Below, piece after piece: positions 7,337 through 15,550 of a stretch of 64,000 nt of DNA (its first letter is position 1; every line of letters starts with the position of its first letter). A model generated the notes under the pieces. The model was given only the letters and a program-made list of their open reading frames with translations. It searched no databases and was not told the DNA's origin. The stretch spans positions 1 to 64,000 of the forward strand of contig NZ_FNFZ01000024.1 in NCBI RefSeq assembly GCF_900101015.1, in the 5' to 3' direction. This stretch comes from Sarcina sp. DSM 11001. Its GTDB lineage: Bacteria > Bacillota > Clostridia > Lachnospirales > Lachnospiraceae. The translations under genes were made by a program, and so were the position numbers.

Positions 7337-8377
7337 TTATTTCAGATATTCCGTAAAGAAGCTCTCCAGCTTATCAAAGGGGATCGCATCCTTTCCGCCG
7401 CCGTCATAGAGATCGGTGTGAGAAGCACCCGGAATGATCAGAAGTTCTTTATTGTCCGTATACTTACTGTCTCTTACCATATCTGCATATGCATCCTTTC
7501 CGAAGTAACAGGAGTGTGCCGCATCTCCGTGCATCACAAGCACTGCGGAGCGGATCTCATTGGTGTATTTCAGGATCGGCTGGTTTATGAAGGACTCGCA
7601 GCCGATGACATTCCAGCCGCCGTTGGAGTTGAGAGACCGTGCATGATAGCCGCGTTCTGTCTTGTAATAATCATAGTAGTCCTTTACAAAATACGGAGCA
7701 TCCTCCGGAAGCGGATCAATAACACCGCCGCCAAGGGCGTATTTCCCTTCCTTAAGATCTGCGAGTCTCTGGGCGCACATGGCCGCTCTCTTCTGGTAAC
7801 GGGCTTCCTCGCTGTCTTCACTGTCAAAGTAGCCCTTGGCATTGACGCGGGTCATGTCGTACATGGTAGAAGCAACCGTTGCTTTAATGCGTGTGTCCAG
7901 TGCTGCTGTGTTGAGGGCCATACCACCCCAGCCGCAGATTCCGATAATGCCTATGCGCTCCGGATCGACCTTGTCACAAAGGGACAGGAAATCGACCGCT
8001 GCCATAAAGTCTTCGGTGTTGATGTCGGGAGAAGCCATGTAACGGACATTGCCGCCGCTCTCACCGGTGAAGGAAGGATCAAAGGCGACCGTGAGGAATC
8101 CTCTCTCTGCCATGGTCTGCGCATAAAGTCCGCTGCACTGTTCCTTGACAGCGCCGAAGGGTCCGCAGACTGCGATGGCAGCAAGCTTCGTTTGCTGGAG
8201 CTTTCCCTCCGCATTTTTCGGCACATACATATCCGCCGCCAGGGTAATGCCGTAGCGGTTCACAAACGTCACTTTGCAGTGATCTACCTTGCCGCTCTTC
8301 GGGAAGGTCTTGTCCCAGTCCTGCGTCAGTGTGAGCTCTTCCATCTTCATCATGATCCTTGTCCTCGCTTTCTTCAT
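7337..8377 (-). CDS. Alpha/beta hydrolase with Cys nucleophile (dienelactone-hydrolase-like)
   Basis: About 346 residues from the ATG at 8377; ATGs at 8350, 8347 and 8341 are alternatives with an AAGGA closer to them. The nucleophile elbow is G-I-C148-G-W-G-G, with Cys in place of Ser as in dienelactone hydrolases; HGD and the late PGASHTDLYD supply the probable Asp and His. The family includes YcjY-like hydrolases often found beside aldo/keto reductases and flavodoxins, as here. Cytoplasmic, no signal peptide. It begins 8 nt after a small conserved gene and precedes the AKR lipoprotein, so the set is likely one operon. Confidence 0.8.
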   Translation of the reverse strand: MKKARTRIMMKMEELTLTQDWDKTFPKSGKVDHCKVTFVNRYGITLAADMYVPKNAEGKLQQTKLAAIAVCGPFGAVKEQCSGLYAQTMAERGFLTVAFDPSFTGESGGNVRYMASPDINTEDFMAAVDFLSLCDKVDPERIGIIGICGWGGMALNTAALDTRIKATVASTMYDMTRVNAKGYFDSEDSEEARYQKRAAMCAQRLADLKEGKYALGGGVIDPLPEDAPYFVKDYYDYYKTERGYHARSLNSNGGWNVIGCESFINQPILKYTNEIRSAVLVMHGDAAHSCYFGKDAYADMVRDSKYTDNKELLIIPGASHTDLYDGGGKDAIPFDKLESFFTEYLK

Positions 8378-8385
8378 TTCAATTT

Positions 8386-8607
8386 TTACTTCATCTTTTT
8401 TTCCTGATTCCGGATCAGGAAATCCATGTGGTCTACTTTTCTCTGGCTCTCATGCATCTGCTCCATGAGCTTGCAGCGCTGTACCTTCATCTGGTGCAGC
8501 ATTTCCCGGTAGTTGCCGGTTTCGTAAAGGCTTCCAATCTGCTCCGCCGCCCCCATACTGCAGCCCGCATCCGAGAGCCCCTGTATCAGCTGTTCCTTTG
8601 TATCCAT
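8386..8607 (-). CDS. Small helical protein of unknown function
   Basis: 73 residues from the ATG at 8607 (AAAGGATCC upstream). The sequence is alpha-helical and charged (TKEQLIQGLSDAGCS, MLHQMKVQRCKLMEQM, then KVDHMDFLIRNQEKKM), resembling the helical tails of MerR-type regulators but with no DNA-binding domain. Function unknown. It is the first gene of the minus-strand cluster that continues with the hydrolase, the AKR lipoprotein and the flavin reductase, transcribed away from the LysR gene. Confidence 0.6.
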   Translation of the reverse strand: MDTKEQLIQGLSDAGCSMGAAEQIGSLYETGNYREMLHQMKVQRCKLMEQMHESQRKVDHMDFLIRNQEKKMK

Positions 8608-8689
8608 ACCTGCAGGATCCTTTCTGAAATCTGTTTTTAACACACTGCCGGATACTTTTATTCCCTGCCGGCAAGGCTATCTTAACAGC

Positions 8690-8732
8690 TTGTAAAGCAA
8701 CGTGCTAATAGTTATAATTCATATCATGATAT
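8690..8732 (+). promoter_or_regulatory. Divergent control region: lysR promoter and palindrome
   Basis: TTGTAA (8690-8695), a 17-bp spacer and TATAAT (8713-8718) form a good plus-strand promoter for the LysR gene. The perfect 12-bp palindrome ATATCATGATAT (8721-8732) lies just downstream and is a candidate LysR-family binding site controlling both the regulator and the minus-strand cluster. Confidence 0.5.
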
Positions 8733-8780
8733 TCTATTTAGGAATGTCTTGATATAAACACAGGGAAAGGAGCATTTCTG

Positions 8781-9665
8781 ATGGAGATCCGGACTTTGCG
8801 TTATTTTCTTGCGGTCGCCAGAGAGGAAAACATGACCAGAGCGGCTGAGATCCTGCACGTCACACAGCCGACTCTTTCCAAGGCATTGAAATCCCTGGAG
8901 GGTGAGCTTGGAAAAAAGCTGTTTATCCGTCATAGTTTCAGCATCCGGCTGACAGAGGAAGGAGTACTGCTCCGGAACCGGGCGGAGGACCTCATCAGCA
9001 TGGCAGATAAAATAGAGCAGGAATTTATTTCCCTCGATGACATTAACGGTGGAGAACTGTATCTGGGCCTTGCGGAGTCTTATCAGATCCGTTATCTGGC
9101 CCGTGTGATCAGGGATTTTAAGACCCGTTACCCAAACCTGCATTACCACATCACCAGCGGCGATACCGAGCAGATTGCGGACAAGCTGGATAAGGGACTT
9201 TTGGATTTCCTGGTGTTGGCGGAGCTTCCGGACAGCCGGAAATATGAGTATCTGGCATTTCCCGAAAAGGATGTATGGGGGCTGGTGATCCCGGAAGGGA
9301 ACCCGCTGTCAGAAAAGGATGTGATCCGCATGGAAGACCTGAAAGGGCTGCCTCTGTTCTGCTCTGAGCAGGCCTGGAACGGAGACATAAAAAAGTGGGC
9401 AGGGAGTTTTTTTTCGAAAATGAGGCTGGAGGGATCTTTCCGGCTTTCCTACAATGGATCCATCTTCGTGCGGGAAGGTCTCGGATATCTGCTGACATTC
9501 CGGGATCTGATCGATACTTCCAAAGAAAGCGGACTTGTATTCCGCCCTTTGGAACCGGCGCTTGAGACCATGCTCTATATTGCCTGGAACCGCTATCAGG
9601 CCTTTACACCGATCGCGGAGCGTTTTCTGCAGCAGCTAAGAGAATCCTTCGTGAGCGCTGAATAA
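8781..9665 (+). CDS. LysR-family transcriptional regulator
   Basis: A 294-residue protein of standard LysR length. The N-terminal winged helix-turn-helix is plain: MEIRTLRYFLAVAREENMTR, AAEILHVTQPTLSKALKSLE and GELGKKLF. Residues ~90-290 form the substrate-binding domain. AAAGGAGC precedes the ATG. It is divergent from the helical protein/hydrolase/AKR/flavin-reductase cluster with 137 bp between starts, the usual arrangement for a LysR regulator and its target operon. The inducer is unknown. Confidence 0.9.
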   Translation: MEIRTLRYFLAVAREENMTRAAEILHVTQPTLSKALKSLEGELGKKLFIRHSFSIRLTEEGVLLRNRAEDLISMADKIEQEFISLDDINGGELYLGLAESYQIRYLARVIRDFKTRYPNLHYHITSGDTEQIADKLDKGLLDFLVLAELPDSRKYEYLAFPEKDVWGLVIPEGNPLSEKDVIRMEDLKGLPLFCSEQAWNGDIKKWAGSFFSKMRLEGSFRLSYNGSIFVREGLGYLLTFRDLIDTSKESGLVFRPLEPALETMLYIAWNRYQAFTPIAERFLQQLRESFVSAE

Positions 9666-9671
9666 CAGGTA

Positions 9672-9878
9672 CTATCCGTCATATCCACCGGGCCTTACCA
9701 GAAGGGTGCCCGACTCATCAGGGACTGTACCTTTTGGATCAGTTACTACGAATGAAACCGGATAAGATGAACTTTCGCACTGCATCAAATTTGGCTTGAC
9801 GTACCCCCTTGTTTTTCCGGAACCAGATCCGCCAATGAAGATGACATCTACTGCACGCCCACATAAGACTGAAGAAGC
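9672..9878 (-). pseudogene. Relic of a conjugative coupling protein (VirD4/TraG family)
   Basis: One frame reads RAVDVIFIGGSGSGKTRG, YVKPNLMQCESSSYPVSF, VVTDPKGTVPDESGTLLV and then a TAG at 9672-9674. The P-loop GGSGSGKT followed by YVKPNLMQ, and the VTDPKG strand, are characteristic of the type IV coupling proteins of Firmicutes integrative conjugative elements. About 65 of some 600 residues remain, with no start or C-terminus, so this is the scar of an element. An unrelated frame (MVRFYLKSGEVVIAKK) runs just upstream. Confidence 0.7.
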
Positions 9879-9935
9879 ACCCTCGCTTCTTCGCTATAAC
9901 AACTTCTCCTGACTTCAAATAAAACCTCACCACAA

Positions 9936-9975
9936 CATAAAAAGGACACCTTCTAATTTCTTAGAAAGTGTCCTT
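9936..9975 (-). terminator. Strong hairpin terminator, minus strand
   Basis: A 15-bp stem with one mismatch (9942-9956 with 9961-9975) and a TTTC loop; on the minus strand it runs into TTTTTATG. It would stop transcription from the ABC-class ATPase gene or from the lost mobile element. Confidence 0.7.
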
Positions 9976-10150
9976 GCGAAACATCTGATTGGATCTGATG
10001 GCAGCAAATCTGCCCTTATCGGACCGTATTTGTTGTCAAATTTGTTCTCAAACTGCTTTCAAAATGACGTTGAAGCCCAAAAATCCGCGTAGTTATGTGG
10101 TTTTTTTCTTCATTGTTTTTCTTTGTCGCAAAGCATCACATGGCTGCATG

Positions 10151-10260
10151 CCGCAGAAACATTGTTGCAGAAACATTACTGCAGAAACATTACTGCAGAA
10201 ACATTACCGCAGAAACTTTGTTGCAGAAACATTGCTGCAGAAAACATTGCTGCAGAAAAC
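10151..10260. repeat. 14-bp tandem array, about 8 units
   Basis: Units of the form CTGCAGAAACATTA (variants CCGCAG, TTGCAG, and TTTG or ATTG at the end) repeat 7.8 times; the second-last unit has one extra A. The array begins 17 bp beyond the ATPase stop. The unit length is not a multiple of three and no good gene crosses it. There are no spacers, so it is not a CRISPR array. Otherwise 9976-10150 shows nothing. Confidence 0.9.
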
Positions 10261-10276
10261 CGGGGTGAAACGTTTT

Positions 10277-12013
10277 TCACCGTATCCTAAGCCCCCGGAA
10301 GCGGCTGAGCATGGCACAGATCTCCTCCCGCCGGGGCAGTGCCAGTCCTGTTCTTGTATAGCTTCCTTCCGCGGCGGCTCCGGGCCCTTTTTCACTCATC
10401 AGATCCTCCAGGATGTCAGCGATCTCCCTCACCGTCCTTTTCCCGTCCATGAGATGCCGCCCCGCATACAGCAGGCACTGGGCGAGGGCCGCGCTCTGCT
10501 CCGGGTCAACGATCTGTTCTACATATCGGAGATCCACGGTGCTTCGGTCTATGGAAAAACCGTCCCTGCCCAGGGTCCTGGTCTTGATCCTGTCTGCCGC
10601 AAATGTCCGGTCGGGGAGCGGCACGCGGCGCGGGGAAAGGTTTGAAGACGGTAAAGACGGCCCGGCATCCGTGAGATCCGGAGTGCCCCGCCCGCGCAGT
10701 GATCCCGCCATCTCCTCCTGCGCGGCTTCCTTTGCCCTCTGTGTTATGTCGACCGGACGGTACTCATCCATCTGGAGGATGCAGTCCGCCGGGATGAACC
10801 ACGCGCCGCTGGAACCGAGCGCGAGGATCGTGGAGATCCCGTGTTTCTCGAAAAGGAGACGGGCCCTGTCGATAAAGGGTGTGATGGGTTCCTTGTCAGG
10901 CGCAATCACCCTCTGCATAAGGGAATCTCTCACCATGAAATTGGTCGCGCTGGTGTCCTCATCAATGAGCAGCAGCCGGGCTCCCGCCTCCGCAGCCTCC
11001 ACGACAGAGGCAGCCTGGGAGGTGCTGCCGCTGGCGTTTTCCGAAGAAAAACGCACTGTGTCCTTTCCACCGGGGAGGTTTGAAATAAACAGGCTGATAT
11101 CGTCGCAGGCGATGCTCCTGCCGTCCTCCGCCCGGATCTTCATCGCGGACCTGTCCGTGATGACATATTCACGGCCGTCACCGGCAATGTGGTTATAGAC
11201 GCCCCTCTCCAGGGCATGGAGGAGGGTGGATTTCCCGTGATAGCCCCCGCCCGCGATCAGCGTGATCCCGCGGCGGATTCCCATTCCGCTGATCCTGCCA
11301 GCGTGGGGCAGGTCCATCTCTGTCCGCATGCTTTCCGGTGAGGAAAAGGGAACCGCGCCCTTCATAGGCAGATCGCTGACTCCACTCGCGCGGGGAAGCA
11401 CAGCCTTATCCGCCACAAAAGCACAGAGACCTCTTTTATCCAGTTCCTTCCGGATATAATCCTGGTCATCTGCCAGGTCGACAGCGGCCTTCAGGGCTTT
11501 CCGGTCAACGCTCCGGTTAAACAGGGCATTCCGTACGCAGGATGGGAGAAAATCGAACAGGATCTTATCCATTTCTCCGGCATTAATCGTCCTCCCGTTC
11601 GCCGGGAACCCGATCTCCATCCGGAAAGTCACATTTCCCGCACTGTCAATACTGCAGGCACTGCGCGGGATCACCTCCTGCCCGGGCCGGCTGACACTGA
11701 TGAGGCCGCTCTTGCCGGATCCGCGTGCCTTTTTGCTGTATTTTTCTGTTTCTTTCCCAAAAAGACGCACCAGAAAGTCCTCCAGGGCTGTCTTTCTGTG
11801 GGCCGGGGACAGATAAGCAGGCGGAAAGGCCGCCCTGGCAGCTGACACACTGACGCTCACGGCGGAGGGCGCCGCAAAAGGGTCTCCCTGGACATGATCA
11901 ATGTGCAGCAGATAATCCCCGAAGTCATAGGATCCGCGAAGTCCTTTGTAAGCGGGATAGCCCCTGTGGTCGATCGACCGCAGGAGCGCCCGCAGTTCTG
12001 ACTGATTCTTCAT
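10277..12013 (-). CDS. ABC-class ATPase domain protein (predicted ATPase)
   Basis: 578 residues from the ATG at 12013 (AGGAAAAAAC upstream; a GTG at 12028 is an alternative). The family is the conserved predicted ATPase of the ABC class: N-terminal region with DYLLHIDHVQGDPFAAPS, a P-loop variant GGGYHGKSTLLHAL in the centre, and Walker B RLLLIDEDTSATNF followed by MVRDSLMQ. Family members are about 550-580 residues; their role is poorly known, with RNA or nucleotide-related functions proposed. Soluble, single gene. The stop is followed by the 14-bp array. Confidence 0.85.
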   Translation of the reverse strand: MKNQSELRALLRSIDHRGYPAYKGLRGSYDFGDYLLHIDHVQGDPFAAPSAVSVSVSAARAAFPPAYLSPAHRKTALEDFLVRLFGKETEKYSKKARGSGKSGLISVSRPGQEVIPRSACSIDSAGNVTFRMEIGFPANGRTINAGEMDKILFDFLPSCVRNALFNRSVDRKALKAAVDLADDQDYIRKELDKRGLCAFVADKAVLPRASGVSDLPMKGAVPFSSPESMRTEMDLPHAGRISGMGIRRGITLIAGGGYHGKSTLLHALERGVYNHIAGDGREYVITDRSAMKIRAEDGRSIACDDISLFISNLPGGKDTVRFSSENASGSTSQAASVVEAAEAGARLLLIDEDTSATNFMVRDSLMQRVIAPDKEPITPFIDRARLLFEKHGISTILALGSSGAWFIPADCILQMDEYRPVDITQRAKEAAQEEMAGSLRGRGTPDLTDAGPSLPSSNLSPRRVPLPDRTFAADRIKTRTLGRDGFSIDRSTVDLRYVEQIVDPEQSAALAQCLLYAGRHLMDGKRTVREIADILEDLMSEKGPGAAAEGSYTRTGLALPRREEICAMLSRFRGLRIR

Positions 12014-12046
12014 GTTTTTTCCTGTCACAATATTATCTGGGGGGTT

Positions 12047-12085
12047 TACAGGTTCAGATTACAGGTTCAGATCACAGGTTCAGAT
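12047..12085. repeat. 13-bp array that triplicates the GH32 stop codon
   Basis: Three 13-bp units (TACAGGTTCAGAT, TACAGGTTCAGAT, CACAGGTTCAGAT). On the minus strand the first unit contains the last codon and stop of the sucrase (ATC TGA), and the next two repeat ATCTGA at 13-bp steps, so TGA appears in all three frames. Confidence 0.95.
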
Positions 12086-13573
12086 CAGGAAGGAATCCTT
12101 GACCGCATTTTTCAGAGTCCACATACGGTTGAAGGTATCTCCCTGAACTTTGAAATAATGTTCCTCCTGGTCGGGGAAAATGCGCGAAGTAAAGACCGCG
12201 TCGCCGTCATTGACGAAAATCTCGATCGAGCTGCTGTCGACAAAAATGCGCAGGTGCGAAAGGCCGTTTTCAAGAGGCCTGGTCCGGCTCTCTCCCTCGG
12301 ATTCGTTGAAAAGGATGTGCATTCCGCCGCGGTCTACGGTGATCTCTTTTTTCTCTTCGTCGTAAATGATCGAAAGACCTCCGCTCCCGTTTTTATCCGT
12401 GAACATGTCGATCCGCACATCTCCCCTGCGGCAGTCCAGCTCCACCTCTGCCGCGGCGGGCAGGGAAAAGCATCCGGCTTCATTTCTGGCCCCGGGGTCC
12501 GTCAGGTCGATCTTTTCATCGCGGAGCTTTTTGAGCTCGGGGAGAGGCTGCTGGATCAGGCGCCGGCCCCGGACAGTCAGTTCCCTGGGGAGGGTCAGGC
12601 AGCCCGCCCAGTCCTCGTCATCCGTGGGATAAGAGACGTCAGGAAGCCCCATCCAGGCGATGAGGATCGCCTTGTCAGCGTCCTGCAGGTTGTTGGCGCA
12701 GGCCGCCGCATAGGAATCAAAGCCGAAGTCGAGCACATGGAAGGCGCCGTCCGGCGTGAAGGTCAGGGTCTCCCAGTCCATGGTTCCGAGAATGTATCCA
12801 TTGTGGTTCTGACTTCCGCCGCGGCCGGGAAGGGTCAGGTGCTGAGGGCACAGGAGCAGGACATCATGCCCGCCGATGTGCTCGATCGAAGGGCACTCCC
12901 ACATATCCCCGAAGGCTTCGAAGCCGGGAACCTTGAGCTCTCCCGCGAAGGTCCAGCCGTGCTGGAGGTCCTCGGAGGAATAGACCAGGACACAGCCGCG
13001 TTTATCCAGAGTCTGCGCCCCGATGATCATGAAATATTTGTCCTGTCCGGGGACCCGGGTGATCTTGGGATCTCGCTGATGTTCCGTGTAGCCGGGATTG
13101 GCGCCGAACAGGGGCAGAGGGTATTTTTCCGGCCAGCCGTCATTGCCCAGGCGGGCCAGGCAGGTATAGGCGTGGCGCGTCCAGTCGGGGTCGCGGTGGT
13201 TACCGGTGTAATAAAGATAGATCTTGTCGCCTATGGGCATGGCCGACCCGGAGTAGACACCCTTGTTGTCATAGCCGTCCTCCTGATCGGGAAGCAGGCA
13301 GACGCCCAGATTATTCCAGGTCACCAGGTCTTTGGAGACGATGTGGTACCAGTGCTTGAGCCCGTGCACGGCGCCCCAGGGACACCACTGGTAGAACAGA
13401 TGCCACCTGTTGTCATGCCAGACAAAACCGTTTGGATCGTTCATCAGTCCGGTCACCGCCTGAATATGGAAATGCTGGCGATAGACGGATTTCGAGATCC
13501 GTCCATACAGTTCCTCCAGCTCCTGCGGATCCTTCAGATAACGGTATTTTTCTTCCTTCGTCCATTCCCTCAT
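12080..13573 (-). CDS. scrB: Glycoside hydrolase family 32, sucrose/fructan hydrolase
   Basis: 497 residues from the ATG at 13573 (GGGAGGAAAAGGG upstream). GH32 motifs: nucleophile Asp46 in TGLMNDPNGF, RDPK (167-170) with the transition-state Asp, and acid/base Glu226 in WECPS, followed by the C-terminal beta-sandwich. No signal peptide, so it acts on imported sugar: sucrose-6-phosphate hydrolase or intracellular beta-fructofuranosidase, releasing fructose. No sucrose PTS gene or regulator lies beside it. The last codon and stop are repeated in the downstream 13-bp array. Confidence 0.85.
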   Translation of the reverse strand: MREWTKEEKYRYLKDPQELEELYGRISKSVYRQHFHIQAVTGLMNDPNGFVWHDNRWHLFYQWCPWGAVHGLKHWYHIVSKDLVTWNNLGVCLLPDQEDGYDNKGVYSGSAMPIGDKIYLYYTGNHRDPDWTRHAYTCLARLGNDGWPEKYPLPLFGANPGYTEHQRDPKITRVPGQDKYFMIIGAQTLDKRGCVLVYSSEDLQHGWTFAGELKVPGFEAFGDMWECPSIEHIGGHDVLLLCPQHLTLPGRGGSQNHNGYILGTMDWETLTFTPDGAFHVLDFGFDSYAAACANNLQDADKAILIAWMGLPDVSYPTDDEDWAGCLTLPRELTVRGRRLIQQPLPELKKLRDEKIDLTDPGARNEAGCFSLPAAAEVELDCRRGDVRIDMFTDKNGSGGLSIIYDEEKKEITVDRGGMHILFNESEGESRTRPLENGLSHLRIFVDSSSIEIFVNDGDAVFTSRIFPDQEEHYFKVQGDTFNRMWTLKNAVKDSFLI

Positions 13574-13790
13574 CCCTTTTCCTCCCTTCGAAGAACAATT
13601 CAAGACGCCCTGTGCGGCTTTCCTGAAACGGTTTCTGCGGCATTTCCCGAATCATCTGAATCTGTTTTTATGTCATTATTCTTGAAGCTGTTTCCTTAAG
13701 TATTATATCATGTGCGGACAGAAGGTGAAACAGAGGAACCCGGTCCTGTTTTCAGCCTGTTTTCAGGTCGTTTTTGTATTGGAAACCACG

Positions 13791-13835
13791 AAAAAAGGCC
13801 TCGAATTTCGAGGTGGTCCGCACTGTACCACCCGC
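13791..13835 (-). promoter_or_regulatory. T-box-like element followed by a terminator hairpin
   Basis: On the minus strand: GGGTGGTACAGTGCGG, then ACCACC, then hairpin CCTCGAAATTCGAGG (13799-13813) and a run of six Ts. The order T-box core, short hairpin, U run is that of a T-box riboswitch 3' end, but the core departs from GGTGGNACCGCG by a 3-nt insertion and no specifier stem could be assigned. The next minus-strand gene is the GH32 sucrase 220 bp away, an unusual T-box target. It may be only a terminator. The rest of 13574-13974 has a plus-strand TATAAT at 13891-13896. Confidence 0.3.
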
Positions 13836-13974
13836 TCTTCTCCTCATCTTCTTTCCCCCATCAAAACTGCACATGCCGTCCTCTTCATGGTATAATGGTT
13901 ACAATATTTCATGAATGTTGTTTTTACCATATGCATGCTCGTTTTTTACTTTATACAGATCAGGAGAATTCAAT

Positions 13975-15213
13975 ATGAGCCAGATCGCTGAACAGAAATG
14001 CCCTGCATGCGGGGCGCCGCTGCGGTTTGACCCGGCTTCCGGAAAGCTGGTGTGCGATTACTGCGGCACGACCACAGAGGTAAAGCCGGAGGGGCAAAAA
14101 CCGATGAAAAAGCCCGGTGCCGCTTCCGGAAAGCCCGGTGCCGGCCCTGCTCAGGGCGGACATGCCGGACAGTCAGATACCGGCGCCGGTGCACCCCAGG
14201 GCAGTCAGAGCAGCCCGGGGCAGGGGCAGTCCGCAGGCAATACAGACAATAATATAGACAGCAGTACGGACAGTATTGAAGGTTTTGATTTTGCAAATAT
14301 CACAGATTCGGTCACTGTTCCGGATGCCGGAAATCTGCCCGTGTATAACTGCGTCTCCTGCGGGGCTGAGGTCATCGCCCCTGCTGAGCAGGTCGCGCTC
14401 ACCTGCCCCTACTGCGGCAATAATATCGTGCTGACGGACAAGGTCTCCGGAAAGCTGCGTCCGGACGGCGTGATTCCCTTCCGGATCCAGGCAAAGGACC
14501 TCCCGGACGCCGTCAACCACTTCTACAAAGACAAAAAACTCCTGCCCCGCCGCTTCTTCAGTGAGAGCACCATGGGCAGGGTCACCGGCGTCTACGTCCC
14601 CTTCTGGGTCTTTAACGGCAGAGTTTCAGGCACCTTTGAGTTTGACGCGCAGACGACCTCATCTGCCCGCCGCGGGGACTATATCATCACAAAGACCGAC
14701 TACTACCATCTGGTGCGCGAAGCCGCAATGGATTTTGAGAACCTCCCTGTGGATGCCAGCACCAGAATTGAGGACCGCCTGATGGACTCCCTCGAGCCCT
14801 TTGACTCCCGGGAGACAAAGCCTTTTGACATGCGCTATCTCGCCGGCTTCACCGCTGACCGTTTCGACCAGAAAAAGGAAGACATCTCCGCGAGGGCAAA
14901 GCACCGGATGCAGACCAGCACAGTCTCCGCCGTGACCGCTCAGGCGGGGGCGGGCTACGGGTCCGTGACTCCGACCGACAGCAGCCTCCATGCTCAGCTG
15001 GACGCCAAATACATCCTGTTCCCGGTCTATATGTTTGACATTTCCCACGCCGGCAAGAACTATCACTTCGCAGTCAACGGACAGACTGGAAAGGTCGTGG
15101 GTGACCTGCCGACTGACAGCGGCGTGAGCTTTTTGTATTTCTTTAAGCGTTTTGCTCTCGTCAGCGGCGGCCTTCTGGCATACTCTGTCGGAAAATACCT
15201 GCTCGGGATGTGA
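13975..15213 (+). CDS. Zinc-ribbon protein with two CxxC pairs and a C-terminal membrane segment
   Basis: 412 residues from the ATG at 13975 (AGGAGAATTCAAT before it). A zinc ribbon at the N-terminus (CPACG 9-13, CDYCG 27-31), a Gly/Ser/Gln-rich linker, a second ribbon (CVSCG, CPYCG), then a beta-rich domain (VIPFRIQAKDLPDAVNHFY, GVYVPFWVF) and a hydrophobic segment near the C-terminus. It resembles the TFIIB-type zinc-ribbon proteins of Clostridia often found beside TPM-domain proteins, as here. Probably membrane-associated; role unknown. The 247-bp spacer to the next gene holds degenerate AATAATCATT-type repeats. Confidence 0.75.
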   Translation: MSQIAEQKCPACGAPLRFDPASGKLVCDYCGTTTEVKPEGQKPMKKPGAASGKPGAGPAQGGHAGQSDTGAGAPQGSQSSPGQGQSAGNTDNNIDSSTDSIEGFDFANITDSVTVPDAGNLPVYNCVSCGAEVIAPAEQVALTCPYCGNNIVLTDKVSGKLRPDGVIPFRIQAKDLPDAVNHFYKDKKLLPRRFFSESTMGRVTGVYVPFWVFNGRVSGTFEFDAQTTSSARRGDYIITKTDYYHLVREAAMDFENLPVDASTRIEDRLMDSLEPFDSRETKPFDMRYLAGFTADRFDQKKEDISARAKHRMQTSTVSAVTAQAGAGYGSVTPTDSSLHAQLDAKYILFPVYMFDISHAGKNYHFAVNGQTGKVVGDLPTDSGVSFLYFFKRFALVSGGLLAYSVGKYLLGM

Positions 15214-15460
15214 CGATCCTTTAAAACAGGCATTCATGACAGGCACTTATAATAATCGTACATAATAATCATTCATAATAGATAATCATTTTTAACAGAT
15301 AATCATTTATAACAGGCACATAAAAACATTTTAAACATCTCAAGCGGAATCCGAATGACCGGTTTTAACACTGGTATGCTGAAACGGCACACTATATAGT
15401 CACAGACCAGTGCGTATTTTCATCATGCATATTTGTGAAGAGGAGGTCACCATCGCAGAT

Positions 15461-15550
15461 ATGAAGAGTACAGGCATGAAAAATACAGGTTTAAAGAAGA
15501 CAGGTATGAAGAATACAGGTATAAAGAATACAGGTATGAAGAATAATAAT
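15461..15550 (+). repeat. 15-bp in-frame tandem array at the start of the TPM gene
   Basis: Six 15-bp units, ATGAAGAATACAGGT with variants, encode MKSTG, MKNTG, LKKTG, MKNTG, IKNTG and MKNNN. Four units begin with ATG, so the array multiplies possible start codons in one frame just ahead of the signal segment. Confidence 0.9.

Noticed and set aside
10151-10260. Possible CRISPR array
   Set aside because: The 14-bp units are contiguous with no spacers and no cas genes are nearby.
12158-13699. A 513-codon open frame antisense to the GH32 sucrase
   Set aside because: Catalytic motifs are intact on the minus strand; the plus frame has no start site or domain.
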